64,000 nt of DNA from Oceanococcus sp041624435 (GCA_041624435.1 JBFJVB010000002.1:22117-86116); one strand, 5' to 3'. Positions 50,866 to 60,196 are shown, numbered from the stretch's first letter. The notes: generated from the sequence alone by a model not told the origin. Translations and numbers: made by a program.

Positions 50866-52983
50866 ATGGGATTCAATCGACTGCCATGGCTGCTGCTGGG
50901 CGTACTGGGGTGCGGGTCGGTCCAGGCCTTGGAATTTGATTTTCACGATATTGCCATCACCTGGAACAATCGAATCAGCCTGGGCGCGGCGTGGCGCCTG
51001 GAAGAACGCGACCCGGCGCTGATCGGCAAGCTCAATCTTGATCCGCACCTTTGCGATGAGGATGATTGTCTGTCCCTGTCGGGCGACCCCGGCCCGAATC
51101 AACGCCTGGTGGATGCGCCCGGCGCTTTTTTCGCCCATACCCAGGACGACGGGAATCTGAACTATGACCGGGGCGACATGACTGCCGGCCTGGCCAAGAT
51201 CACCTCTGACCTGTCCATGAGCTGGGGTGACTACAGCTTCAAGGCACGCGGCATCGCGTTCTATGATGTGGTCAATGTGGATTTCGACGAGCCGCATCCG
51301 TTCAACTTTGACTCCAGCAACCGGAACTGCTGCCAGCCCGCAGTCAGCCGCCGTGACGATAGCGTCGAGCGTCTGGTGGGCTATGATTTCGAGTTGCACG
51401 ACCTGGTGCTTGGAGGTTCCTGGTATCTGGGCGAGCGCGTCGTCAGCGCCTCGATTGGCCAGCAGAAAATTCGCTGGGGTGAAGCCAACCTGATCGCGCT
51501 GAACTCGATCAATGAAATCAACCCTCCCGATGGCCGGCGGCTGCGCCAGCCCACCGCGCAGATCAACGAACTGTTTCAACCGGTGCCGATGGCGCTGGTC
51601 TCCGGCGATCTGTTTCCCGATCAGGGCATTACCGGTGAGGCCTTCTACCAGTTCGGCTGGAAACCGGTCATTGCCGACCCGGGCGGCAGCTTTCTTGGCG
51701 AAGTCGATCCCCTGTATCGCGACAGCGCCTACGCAATTCTCGCCCTGGGTCAGTTTCCCGAAGATCCGAACGGTCAGAATCGACTTCAGCATCCTGCCGC
51801 GGCTTTCCTGACGGACACCTCGGTGACCGCTGAGGTGCTGGATCAGGAATTCGGCTATCCGGACGACGGGGGCCAGGGTGGCGTCCGGGTCAACTGGTTT
51901 GCGGATTTTATCGGCACCGGCACCGAATTCGGTTTCTACGCGATGAACTACCATAGCCGACTGCCCTATCTTTCGGTGTTTGCCGCGGATCAGAGCTGCC
52001 TGCGCAATGGGGTCTCGAATACCGGCGATGCGTATTTCGATGCCACGGTGAATTGCGAGGGTTTCGTCGCCGCCGGTGGTGGCGAACCGTTGCCGATCGA
52101 CACCTTGCAAGTCTTCATCGACTATCCCGAAGACATCCGCATGTTCGGTGTCAGTTTCAATACCAATATAGGCAAATGGTCGGTGGCCGGAGAATACTCG
52201 TTCCGGCCCAACCTGCCGGTCCAGATTTCCGCCCCGGATATTATCTTCGCCGGTCTGCAACCCGCCTTCCCCGCACAGGACATCGTGATTGGCAGCGACA
52301 CACCAATTACTCAAGGCATTGATCTCACCGTGCCCGGCGCCCGCAACGCCGCCCCCGATTATGTGGAAACCATCTACCGTGGCAATACGGTCCAGGCCAA
52401 TCAGTTGATTCGAGGCTATGAACGGCTGCAGGTGGGACAACTGGCCGTGACCGGCATTCGCATCTTCGGCAGCTCGCACCCGGTGTCCTCGCTGATCAAA
52501 GCAGAGCAGATCATCATGCTCATCGAGGGCGGCGTGACCCACGTCCTGGACCTGCCCTCGCTGGACCTGCTGCAGTTCGATGGCGGCAGTCCGAATCGCA
52601 CGCACTACAGCGGTGGTGCCGATGGCACCGGTCAGCCTGGCGGCCAGCCCGACACGCGCACGTTCAATCCCACCCAGCAAACCGATGCCTTCGTGACGGA
52701 ATTTTCCTGGGGTTATCGCGCCCTGGCGCAGCTGGAATACAACGATGTGTTCCTGAATCTGAACATGAAGCCGTTCGTCGTTTTTCAGCATGATGTGGAA
52801 GGCTACGCGCCTGCACCGATGCAGAATTTTCTCGAGGGCCGTCTGGAATGGTTGCTCGGCACCGAGATCTTCGCCGGTCAGCAATGGTCGGGCAAGATCC
52901 AGTACAACGGCTTCGCCGGGTCCCGGCATAATATTCGTCGCGACAAGGACCATATCGCCCTCGAATTGACCTATACCTTATGA
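50866..52983 (+). CDS. DUF1302 outer-membrane protein (set B)
   Basis: A 705-residue exported protein. Signal peptide MGFNRLPWLLLGVLGCGSVQA, cut after VQA, then LEFDFHDIAITWNNRISLGAAWRLEERD, the typical DUF1302 opening. The family blocks YSFKARGIAFYDVVN, GERVVSASIGQQKIRWGEANL and the aromatic/leucine barrel end (HIALELTYTL) support an outer-membrane beta-barrel. Likely uptake or export pore for a hydrophobic compound. ATG 50866 was chosen since GGGGAAACGG precedes it; ATG 50851 would be in frame but would bury that site. Transcribed divergently from the DUF1329-YCF48-RND operon. Confidence 0.88.
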   Translation: MGFNRLPWLLLGVLGCGSVQALEFDFHDIAITWNNRISLGAAWRLEERDPALIGKLNLDPHLCDEDDCLSLSGDPGPNQRLVDAPGAFFAHTQDDGNLNYDRGDMTAGLAKITSDLSMSWGDYSFKARGIAFYDVVNVDFDEPHPFNFDSSNRNCCQPAVSRRDDSVERLVGYDFELHDLVLGGSWYLGERVVSASIGQQKIRWGEANLIALNSINEINPPDGRRLRQPTAQINELFQPVPMALVSGDLFPDQGITGEAFYQFGWKPVIADPGGSFLGEVDPLYRDSAYAILALGQFPEDPNGQNRLQHPAAAFLTDTSVTAEVLDQEFGYPDDGGQGGVRVNWFADFIGTGTEFGFYAMNYHSRLPYLSVFAADQSCLRNGVSNTGDAYFDATVNCEGFVAAGGGEPLPIDTLQVFIDYPEDIRMFGVSFNTNIGKWSVAGEYSFRPNLPVQISAPDIIFAGLQPAFPAQDIVIGSDTPITQGIDLTVPGARNAAPDYVETIYRGNTVQANQLIRGYERLQVGQLAVTGIRIFGSSHPVSSLIKAEQIIMLIEGGVTHVLDLPSLDLLQFDGGSPNRTHYSGGADGTGQPGGQPDTRTFNPTQQTDAFVTEFSWGYRALAQLEYNDVFLNLNMKPFVVFQHDVEGYAPAPMQNFLEGRLEWLLGTEIFAGQQWSGKIQYNGFAGSRHNIRRDKDHIALELTYTL

Positions 52984-53098
52984 GGCGGCCTGAACGCGTT
53001 GAGGAGAACACTGCACACGCAAAACCAGCCAAGCTGTAGTGCTTGATCCAGCAGTGGATCTTGATGTGTCACAACAATAAACAACCGGAGGGGAAGAC

Positions 53099-53818
53099 AT
53101 GGCGGACCTGATGCAGTGGCGGAAGAACCAGGCCACGGAGCTGATGAAGACGCTGCGCGGTTCGATCGACAAATTGCCGATGGGCGAGCGGATCAACGGC
53201 GCCATCGACATGGCGGAAAATGCCGTCATCGATCGACTGAAGGACCGCCTGGAGCTGGCCGTTTCTTCCCGTGGGGCGAACAGCCTGGCCGTCTCCGCCA
53301 GTCCGGCAGCGCAGGCGGGTTCGTTGATGAGCGATTTGATCAGGCAGGCCAATTCCCAGACCAGGGAAGATGCGCAGCAGCATCTCTATGCCCTGCTGCT
53401 GAAACAGCTGGTACCGGATGAAATCCGGATCATTTCGGCCCTGTCGGATGGCGGCACCCATGCCATGATTCATGTCGCCGGAGGCCCGCCGATCGGCCCG
53501 ATCATCAAGCGCGTGCTGAACAATTATTCCTACATCGGTCGATCCGCATCGATTCGCCTGGAAGACATGACCCCCCAGTATCTGGAGCATCTGATCCGCC
53601 TTGGTCTGGCGGAAAGCGGCCCGGAAGACAAGTCGCTGGAAGTCAAATACGAAGTGATGTCGCATGACAAGACGGTGCGTGCCATCGGCAAGAAAATCGA
53701 AAAAGAATTTCGTTTTCCGCCGCGTATCCTGCGTCGCACGATCCGCGCCACCGAACTGGGTCGCCACTTATGGCATGACTGCCTGCCGGCAGGCATGAGC
53801 GTCCAGCCCGTCATCTAA
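53099..53818 (+). CDS. Abi-alpha/DUF4393-like protein
   Basis: A 239-residue soluble protein without a signal peptide. The helix REDAQQHLYALLLKQLVPDEIRIISALSDGG and the later LEDMTPQYLEHLIRLGLAE recall DUF4393/Abi-alpha proteins, some of which were named from an abortive-infection link; that function is not proven for most members. Start ATG 53099 is fixed by a strong CCGGAGGGG ribosome site. It is followed 61 bp later by a DUF445 membrane protein on the same strand. Not linked to recognisable phage-defence genes here, so a housekeeping or stress role is as likely. Confidence 0.55.
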   Translation: MADLMQWRKNQATELMKTLRGSIDKLPMGERINGAIDMAENAVIDRLKDRLELAVSSRGANSLAVSASPAAQAGSLMSDLIRQANSQTREDAQQHLYALLLKQLVPDEIRIISALSDGGTHAMIHVAGGPPIGPIIKRVLNNYSYIGRSASIRLEDMTPQYLEHLIRLGLAESGPEDKSLEVKYEVMSHDKTVRAIGKKIEKEFRFPPRILRRTIRATELGRHLWHDCLPAGMSVQPVI

Positions 53819-53879
53819 GCCCTCCCAGCAATCAAGCTTTGCATGTGATCTCAACGCGCACACAGGAACCGGTCAAATC

Positions 53880-55130
53880 ATGGAATTTCTGAACTCAGTT
53901 CTTGCCGATTTTCGCAGCCACATGTGGCTTTATCTATCGATGCCGCTGATCAGCGGCGTGGTTGGTTATGTCACCAACGTGGTGGCGGTACGGATGCTGT
54001 TCGACCCGCTGGAGTTCTGGGGCATTCCTCCGCTGCTGGGCTGGCAGGGCATCATTCCCCGCCGGGCCGGCAAGATGGCGTCCATATCCGTTGACGTGAT
54101 CACCCAGAACCTGGTGTCGCCGCAGGAAATGTTTTCCCGCCTGGATGCCCATCGCATTGCCGACGAGATGGAGGAGCCGCTGAACAAGATTGTCGCGCCC
54201 CTGACCGAACGCATCATGCAGAAACACGCGCCGCTGATCTGGGCGTCCACGCCCGACGCGATCAAACAAATGGTCTACGACAAGATCAAAGCCGAAGCGC
54301 CGGATACGGTGAACGAGATGCTCGATCAGGTGCGCCAGAACATGGATCGCATGTTCGACATCTCCGAAATGGTGATCACCAGCCTGGTTCGCGACAAGCA
54401 GTTGCTGAATCGCATGTTCAAGGAAGCGGCAGATCCGGAATTCCGGTTCATCGAACGCTCCGGCTTCGTGTTCGGCTTCCTGTTCGGCATTGCGCAAATG
54501 AGTCTGTGGCTGTTCTACAAAGGGGCCTGGGTGCTGCCCGTGGCCGGCCTGTTGGTGGGTTATTTCACCAACTGGATCGCCTTGAAGATGATCTTTGAAC
54601 CCCAGCAGCCCAAACGCATCATGGGCTACACCTTTCACGGTTTGTTCCATAAACGCCAGGATGAGGTCGCACGCGATTACGGCACCCTGGTCTCCCAGGA
54701 ACTGATCACACCGGCGAATATTTTCGAAGCCCTGCTCAAAGGGCCTTATTCCGACAAACTGTTCGCCTTCATTCAGGAACGGGTCAGTTCCGTGCTGGAT
54801 GAGACCACCAGTCTGGCCAAGCCCTTCATGGCGCTGACCATGGGCAGCCGGACCTACAATGAAATCAAGTCGGACATCGTCGCCAATGTCGTGGAAGAAT
54901 TACCCGAAACCATGCGCAATATCGTCGATTACGCCGAAGATGCGATGGACCTCAAGCACACGATCATCGAACGCCTGGCGGCCCTACCGGCAGACCAGTT
55001 CGAGGGCATGCTGCGCCCCGCCTTCGAAGAGGACGAGTGGCTGCTGATTGCGGTTGGCGCGGCCCTGGGCCTGGCGGTCGGCTTCTTCCAGCTGTTCGTG
55101 ATGTTCGCCGACCAGCTGGCCGCGGTCTAG
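53880..55130 (+). CDS. DUF445 family membrane protein
   Basis: A 416-residue protein with a transmembrane helix at the start (LYLSMPLISGVVGYVTNVVAVRMLFDPLEFWG), then GWQGIIPRRAGKMASISVDVITQNLVSPQEMFSRL, the diagnostic DUF445 sequence. A second similar unit follows (VLPVAGLLVGYFTNWIALKMIFEPQQPKRI), and there is a closing helix near the C-terminus. The family (YheB/YjiN relatives) has no settled function. It is probably in an operon with the Abi-alpha-like gene. Confidence 0.88.
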   Translation: MEFLNSVLADFRSHMWLYLSMPLISGVVGYVTNVVAVRMLFDPLEFWGIPPLLGWQGIIPRRAGKMASISVDVITQNLVSPQEMFSRLDAHRIADEMEEPLNKIVAPLTERIMQKHAPLIWASTPDAIKQMVYDKIKAEAPDTVNEMLDQVRQNMDRMFDISEMVITSLVRDKQLLNRMFKEAADPEFRFIERSGFVFGFLFGIAQMSLWLFYKGAWVLPVAGLLVGYFTNWIALKMIFEPQQPKRIMGYTFHGLFHKRQDEVARDYGTLVSQELITPANIFEALLKGPYSDKLFAFIQERVSSVLDETTSLAKPFMALTMGSRTYNEIKSDIVANVVEELPETMRNIVDYAEDAMDLKHTIIERLAALPADQFEGMLRPAFEEDEWLLIAVGAALGLAVGFFQLFVMFADQLAAV

Positions 55131-55151
55131 GAGTCTGGGCGACCCTGCTGC

Positions 55152-55604
55152 TCAGGCGGTCTGGGCAAAAGCCACTTCGGCACGCTGCCGAATCGCGTCG
55201 GTCATGCCGGAAAAGCCGCGCTGCAAAGGGCCCTTCATCAGCCCGCGTACCAGCGGCATCATCCAGCCCTGCAGCTGAAAATGCGATTTGTAACGGCAAC
55301 GTTGCGCATCAAGCTCGATGATCTCGTGACTGCGGCGGCTGGATAAAGCGCCCCAGGGAAACGGTTTCATCTGATACGAAAAGCCTTTGCCCTCATTGAC
55401 CTCAAGAATGATTTCAACCTGACGCTGCACCGGCCCCAGCAGCTTGACCTTCATGTCGATGGGATCTCCGGGCTTCAGGCTGGATTGCGCCGCCACTACG
55501 AACGGATTCCATTCCGGATATCGGTCGAAATCCGTGATCACCTTCCAGACTTCCGCGGCCGAGGCATTGATTTCGACTTCATTGTCAATCACGAACTGAT
55601 TCAT
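55152..55604 (-). CDS. SRPBCC family protein
   Basis: A 150-residue START-like protein: VIDNEVEINASAAEVWKVITDFDRYPEWNPFV at the front, then strands IDMKVKLLGPVQRQVEIIL, and the closing helix. This subgroup resembles the ligand-binding SRPBCC proteins often placed in aromatic or terpenoid pathways. ATG 55604 overlaps the stop of the upstream ligase (TGATG), so translation is coupled; a GTG at 55607 is an alternative. It is the last gene of a minus-strand run from 62614. Confidence 0.82.
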   Translation of the reverse strand: MNQFVIDNEVEINASAAEVWKVITDFDRYPEWNPFVVAAQSSLKPGDPIDMKVKLLGPVQRQVEIILEVNEGKGFSYQMKPFPWGALSSRRSHEIIELDAQRCRYKSHFQLQGWMMPLVRGLMKGPLQRGFSGMTDAIRQRAEVAFAQTA

Positions 55605-57112
55605 CACGCGCTCACCTCTTGCTGCTCGGCGAATTCCTGCCGGATTACCCGGCGCAGAATCTTGCCTAATTCGTTATACGGGAGTTCCTGCTTGAATACG
55701 ATCTGCTGCGGCACGCGGGATGAGCGCAAGGCGCTCTTGACCAGCGCCTGCAACTCTTCGGCACTCACTTGCTGTCCTGCTTCCAGGACCACGGCCGCAG
55801 CCACGCCCTCGCCCCACTGTTCATCGGCTATGGCTACCACGGCGGCATCCGCCACCGCCGGATGACCGATCAGCACATCCTCGATCTCACCCGGGGAGAT
55901 ATTCTCACCGCCACGCACAATCACATCATCCTCGCGCCCTTCGAGAAACAGATAACCGTCGGCATCCAGATAGCCCAGATCCTTGGTGCAGAACCAGCCG
56001 TCATCGCTCAGGGTGCTGCCCATTTCCTGATATTCGCCGGACACCTGTCCGCCACGCACGAAGATCATTCCCGGCTGGTCGGTGCCCAGAACCTGACCTG
56101 CGGCGTCCCGGATTTCAATTTCCACGGCGCCCGTCGGCTGGCCGACCGAGCTCAGGCGCTTGCGAACCTGGGGATCATCGCTGGCCGCCGCCAGCCGGTG
56201 ATCATCGGGCGTCAAGACCGCAACCGTGGAGCTGGTCTCGGTCAAGCCGTAGGCATTGGTGAAATCAACCTGGGGCAGCAGTTCCATGGCCTTCTGAATG
56301 GTAGCCAGAGGCATCTTGCCGCCGCCGTAGGCGATGGCACGCAGATTGGGCAACTCGATGGGGTCGCGACTTTGCGCCATCGAGTCCATCACCCGGCCGA
56401 GCATGGTGGGCACCAGAAAGGCGTTGCTGACCATTTCATCCTGCGCCGCCCGCAGCCATTGCTGGGGATCGAAGTTCTCCAGCTGCACCATCCGCCGACA
56501 GGCGTAGGTCGAACTGAGCACCGCCGAAATCCCCGCGATGTGATACGGCGGAACCGTGACCAGAACCGCATCCTGCTCCTGGGCAGCGGCGAATTCCACC
56601 GTGCCGACAATATAGGAAATCAGGTTTTCATTGCGCAGGATCGCGGCTTTGGGTTTGCCGGTGGTACCGCTGGTAAACAGTTGCACCGCCACGCTGGCCG
56701 GATCCACCTCGATCTCGGTAAAGGCGACCGCCGGCTGTTGAACAAACTCCTGGCTGCTGATGAGTTCCAGACCTGCGCTGGGCTGCACCAACTCCCGATA
56801 GGCATCGCCAACCACCAGCAATGCCGGATTCACCCGCTCCAGCAAGGCATTGATTTCATCGCGCGTCAGCCGATAATTGAGCGGTACATAGGGAATACCG
56901 GCATAGCCCGCCGCATAGATGGCCACCGGCATCACCGGACTGTTCACGTCCAACAGCGCCAGATAACGCGCCCCGCTGGCGCGAATCCTGACCGCCGCCC
57001 GCTGGGCCTGATGGCGCAGTTCGGCATAGGTCAAGGAGCGGTTTCCGCACACCACGGCGGTGCGTTCGCCAAAAGCGTCCGCCGCCATGTCCAGTAGCAT
57101 TGTAATGTTCAT
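55604..57112 (-). CDS. Acyl-CoA/AMP-forming ligase (class I adenylate-forming)
   Basis: A 502-residue ligase with the P-loop TSGTTGKPK (147-155), VPPYHIAG, NAYGLTETSSTV, the GWFCTKDLGYLDADGYLFLEGR hinge region and the catalytic lysine in NELGKILRR. Length and layout fit fatty-acid or aromatic-acid CoA ligases. It lies with a thiolase-like, DUF35, CoA transferase and hydrolase genes, so it probably activates the acid degraded by that set. Substrate unknown. Confidence 0.87.
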   Translation of the reverse strand: MNITMLLDMAADAFGERTAVVCGNRSLTYAELRHQAQRAAVRIRASGARYLALLDVNSPVMPVAIYAAGYAGIPYVPLNYRLTRDEINALLERVNPALLVVGDAYRELVQPSAGLELISSQEFVQQPAVAFTEIEVDPASVAVQLFTSGTTGKPKAAILRNENLISYIVGTVEFAAAQEQDAVLVTVPPYHIAGISAVLSSTYACRRMVQLENFDPQQWLRAAQDEMVSNAFLVPTMLGRVMDSMAQSRDPIELPNLRAIAYGGGKMPLATIQKAMELLPQVDFTNAYGLTETSSTVAVLTPDDHRLAAASDDPQVRKRLSSVGQPTGAVEIEIRDAAGQVLGTDQPGMIFVRGGQVSGEYQEMGSTLSDDGWFCTKDLGYLDADGYLFLEGREDDVIVRGGENISPGEIEDVLIGHPAVADAAVVAIADEQWGEGVAAAVVLEAGQQVSAEELQALVKSALRSSRVPQQIVFKQELPYNELGKILRRVIRQEFAEQQEVSA

Positions 57113-57238
57113 ATCAACACCCTAGGGTCAGGGAATCTGCACGGCTTGAGCCAGAGGGTTCTGCACAAGCGCCTTGCAGCAAACGTGGGGGCCGGATTCA
57201 CACCGAACCGCCATGGCCCGGTCCGAGCAGACGGTTCA

Positions 57239-57550
57239 TCAGTCCGAGGATGGCAACTGCTTGGCCTGCTTGACCTCGAGCGCCACTCCATCGAGCACCA
57301 GACTGCCTTTGCCGCCCTTGGTGCAGAGCAACTCGAAATTTTCCGCAGCATCGACATAACGCTTGCCGATCAGAGTCCCTCCGGCCAAATCCGCATTGAC
57401 TTCACCGCCACCCTCTTCACTGGGCGCAAGCATCAAAGCCCCGCCGCATTCCAGAGCGTAATCGCCGGCCGGAGCCTTGATCACCATGACTTGCGTATCA
57501 CATACCGCGCTCTTGAAGCGCGCGCCGGCTTTTAAGCTAACGGTTCCCAT
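57239..57550 (-). CDS. Small conserved-looking protein, unknown function
   Basis: A 103-residue protein, no signal peptide, rich in beta-strand-forming residues: AVCDTQVMVIKAPAGDYALECGGALM and ENFELLCTKGGKGSLVLDGVALEV. It resembles a small single-domain protein of two beta-sheets and has three cysteines. The ribosome site AGGAG is seven bases before ATG 57550, which overlaps the end of the hydrolase gene by 14 bp, so it is a real member of the operon. I do not recognise the family. A binding or accessory role next to the CoA ligase is only a guess. Confidence 0.65.
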   Translation of the reverse strand: MGTVSLKAGARFKSAVCDTQVMVIKAPAGDYALECGGALMLAPSEEGGGEVNADLAGGTLIGKRYVDAAENFELLCTKGGKGSLVLDGVALEVKQAKQLPSSD

Positions 57551-58496
57551 TGTAAATCTCCTGGTTGAGCAGCTGATCGGCCCATTCACCGATCTTCGCG
57601 AACAAGCTGGTCCGCGATGAAAAAAGAAACTGACTATGCCCGGTCTGAGGCAGGACCATCACCTCGGCGGCCGGGCTGGCGGCAAACACCGCAGCGACAT
57701 TATCCGGTGCTTTGACCAAATCCTTATCACCCAAAGCGAGTAAGACGGGCACATCAATCACCTGAGCATACTGCTGCCAGTGATCCGGCAGCAGCGAGGC
57801 GAAGGCCGGGACCGGAAGCATATGGGTTCTCACCGGCCTGATCGCCTCGACTCCCGCCGGATCGGCGCTGGCTCCGGCGTATAAATCCGCTGTCTCACCC
57901 CCACCTCGAATCACCGGGTAATCGGTTTGGAACATCGCCCGTGCCAGTTCGGGAATCGCCGCCTCCAGGGCGGCCCGGTCGGCCAGCAAGGCTTTGGCGG
58001 CGGGCGGCAGGTATTGCGGCAGACCGTCGAAACCAAAACCCAGCAGGATCAAACCCCGGTGCTGGGCCGCCCTGGCCTGCTGCAGCAAGCTGATCATCGC
58101 CCCCATCGAATGGCCCACGCCCACGGTTTGCGTGTCGCGCAAGGCCGGCACGCGCTGGCGTAATTGCTCCAGCACCCTCCCATGGGCCTGAGCCAGCAGC
58201 TCTGGAGTCAGCGCATAGCCATCCTCGGGCTGATCGCTGCCACCGATGCCCGGGTGATCCACCAGCACGCTGCTGAAGCCCCGCGCGCCCATCGCCTGGG
58301 CAAAGCTGAAGCTGTCATCCTGCGGCACCGACAGATCGTAAAACTGCCGTTGCATCCCGCCCCCCGGCAGGCAGTAGAACGCCAGCTTGCAGGCGCGATC
58401 CGGATACTGCGCAGCCGGGCCGTGGATTTCCACGCCCAGATGCAGATCCTCGAATTCCCCAACCTGCAAGCCGGTTGGCACCCGCAAACTGAGCAT
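57537..58496 (-). CDS. Alpha/beta hydrolase
   Basis: A 319-residue alpha/beta-fold hydrolase: oxyanion region FYCLPGGGMQRQFYDLS, VDHPGIGGSDQPEDGY, nucleophile elbow VGHSMGAM, acid ALGDKDLVKAP and histidine PQTGHSQFLFSS. The triad is complete. Cytoplasmic. Esterase, thioesterase, lactonase or C-C hydrolase are all possible; its place in the CoA-linked run suggests thioester or lactone cleavage. Overlaps the small unknown gene downstream by 14 bp. Confidence 0.83.
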   Translation of the reverse strand: MLSLRVPTGLQVGEFEDLHLGVEIHGPAAQYPDRACKLAFYCLPGGGMQRQFYDLSVPQDDSFSFAQAMGARGFSSVLVDHPGIGGSDQPEDGYALTPELLAQAHGRVLEQLRQRVPALRDTQTVGVGHSMGAMISLLQQARAAQHRGLILLGFGFDGLPQYLPPAAKALLADRAALEAAIPELARAMFQTDYPVIRGGGETADLYAGASADPAGVEAIRPVRTHMLPVPAFASLLPDHWQQYAQVIDVPVLLALGDKDLVKAPDNVAAVFAASPAAEVMVLPQTGHSQFLFSSRTSLFAKIGEWADQLLNQEIYNGNR

Positions 58497-58508
58497 CGCG
58501 GCTAAGGA

Positions 58509-59678
58509 CTAATCCGCGCTGAGCACGGCGGCCGCCATGCCCGATGAGACCAGCACATTGCTGACTTTCTCCACCTGGTTGACCGATTGACCGCGGATTT
58601 GGCGGACGGCTTCGGTGATGTTGTTCATGCCGTGGATATAGGCCTCGCCGATCAGTCCGCCATTGGTATTGAGCGGAATCTGACCATCAAGCTCGATCTG
58701 GCCATCACGGATGAAGTCACGCGCCTCGCCGCGGCCACAGAAGCCGAAGGCTTCCAGCTGCTTGAAGACCTGCGGCGTAAAGGCGTCATACAGCATCGCC
58801 GCCTGAAAATCCCGGGGTTGCATCCCCGCCTGGGCGTAAAGCGCCTTGGCCGTGCCTTCGGCCTCGGGCATGACGGACAGATCCGAGGAATGGTAATAGT
58901 TGGAAATGACTTCGACGTCGTAGGGGATGCACTGCACGGCATTGGGCAGGCGCACGACCGGCTGCTGGCCATCGCGGGCCCGATCCAGGCTGGTGACCAC
59001 GATGGCCACGCCGCCATCGCTTTCCTGGCAGCAGTCCAGCAGACGCAACACCGGCTCCACCACCCATTTTGAATTCTGGTGATCCTCCAGCGTGATCGGT
59101 TTGCCATAAAACCAGGCATTGGGATTATTCGCCGCGTGTTTGCGCTGCAGGACCGATACCATGCCGAAGTCTGCATTGCTGACCCCGTATTTCTGCATGT
59201 AGCGCTGCGCGTTGAGAGACTCCCAGGTGGCCGGCGTCTGGGCCCCGTACGGCATGCACCACAGCAGCGAACCGGTACCATTGCCGGGCTGGAAAGCCGC
59301 CTGCTGCGTATGCGGCTGACCAAACCGATACTGGGAGCGCTCGTTCATCGCCCGCCAGATCAGCACGGTCTTGCACAGACCTGCGTTGACCAGGGCCATG
59401 GCCTGATACAGGGTGGCCGCTGCCGCCGCCCCCCCACCGGGAATCCGGGTCGTGTAATTAAGCTGCTTGACCCCCAGACAGCGGGACAGATGAATCTCAT
59501 CCGAACCATCCAGGGTGAAGGTAATCATTCCATCCACTTCCGAGGGATGAATTCCGGCGTCATCCAGTGCGGATTTGGAACATTCGGCGGCCAGCTGCAG
59601 TTCGCTGCGCCCGGATGCCTTGGAAAACTCGGTCTGGCCGATGCCGGCAATGGCCGCTTCAGTAAATTTTCTGCTCAT
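58509..59678 (-). CDS. Thiolase-fold lipid-transfer-like protein (SCP-x/Ltp2 type)
   Basis: A 389-residue thiolase-superfamily protein. Where thiolases have the nucleophilic cysteine it reads PGGGAAAAATLYQA, so ordinary thiolysis is unlikely. Later motifs MLYDAFTPQVFKQLEAFGFCGRGEA and LNTNGGLIGEAYIHGMNNITEAVRQIRG match the Ltp2-type aldolases of steroid side-chain breakdown, including tyrosines in the places used for catalysis there. A DUF35 zinc-ribbon partner is encoded 3 bp upstream, as in known Ltp2-ChsH2 pairs. Retro-aldol cleavage of a branched hydroxyacyl-CoA is the favoured role; a thiolase activity cannot be excluded. Confidence 0.82.
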   Translation of the reverse strand: MSRKFTEAAIAGIGQTEFSKASGRSELQLAAECSKSALDDAGIHPSEVDGMITFTLDGSDEIHLSRCLGVKQLNYTTRIPGGGAAAAATLYQAMALVNAGLCKTVLIWRAMNERSQYRFGQPHTQQAAFQPGNGTGSLLWCMPYGAQTPATWESLNAQRYMQKYGVSNADFGMVSVLQRKHAANNPNAWFYGKPITLEDHQNSKWVVEPVLRLLDCCQESDGGVAIVVTSLDRARDGQQPVVRLPNAVQCIPYDVEVISNYYHSSDLSVMPEAEGTAKALYAQAGMQPRDFQAAMLYDAFTPQVFKQLEAFGFCGRGEARDFIRDGQIELDGQIPLNTNGGLIGEAYIHGMNNITEAVRQIRGQSVNQVEKVSNVLVSSGMAAAVLSAD

Positions 59679-59681
59679 TGC

Positions 59682-60107
59682 TCAGACTCCTGCCGGCCGG
59701 AACACCGGCACTTTGGCTTTGCCCATGGTATCGACGAAAGCGACTTCCACTGGCATCTCCGCGGTGACATCCTCGTACGCAATGCCCTCCAGATTACTGA
59801 CGAAACGAAACCCCTCTGCCACTTCCACCACGGCGACCACCGGCAATTCCTTGAAACCGAACGGCACCGGGTGACGCGGGCGAATCCAGCTCACCACCTT
59901 GGCCTTGCCGGAAAGCTCAACCACCTGGGTGTTGAGGCTGTGGCACTGTGGGCACATCGGCCGTGGCGGAAAGCGGAAATGCCCGCAGTCGCCACATTGC
60001 TGGGCGACAAACTTGTCTTCCTTGGCCGCATCCCAGAAAAACTGGTTATCCGGCATCACAATCGGAGCCAGCCGAGTGGGCTTTGGTGAGGCTGTTTCAG
60101 TCGTCAT
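59682..60107 (-). CDS. DUF35 zinc-ribbon/OB-fold protein
   Basis: A 141-residue protein with four zinc-ligand cysteines C38, C41, C52 and C55 (CGDCG and CPQC) followed by an OB-fold (VVSWIRPRHPVPFGFKELPVVAVVEVAEGFRFVSNL). DUF35 proteins act as CoA-binding partners of thiolase-fold enzymes, e.g. ChsH2 with Ltp2. The thiolase-fold gene lies immediately downstream. No further domain such as the MaoC fusion seen in ChsH2 is present. Confidence 0.88.
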   Translation of the reverse strand: MTTETASPKPTRLAPIVMPDNQFFWDAAKEDKFVAQQCGDCGHFRFPPRPMCPQCHSLNTQVVELSGKAKVVSWIRPRHPVPFGFKELPVVAVVEVAEGFRFVSNLEGIAYEDVTAEMPVEVAFVDTMGKAKVPVFRPAGV

Positions 60108-60196
60108 AAGTAGTCTTCAGTTGGTTCCACGAATCACCCCAGCGCCCGCGTCGATCTCGACGGGGCGCCAGGCGTCGGGTAGAGCGGGAATGAAAC

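Noticed and set aside
50827..52953. 708-codon minus-strand open frame opposite DUF1302
   Set aside because: No domain or signal peptide could be recognised; the plus-strand protein has a signal peptide and barrel features.
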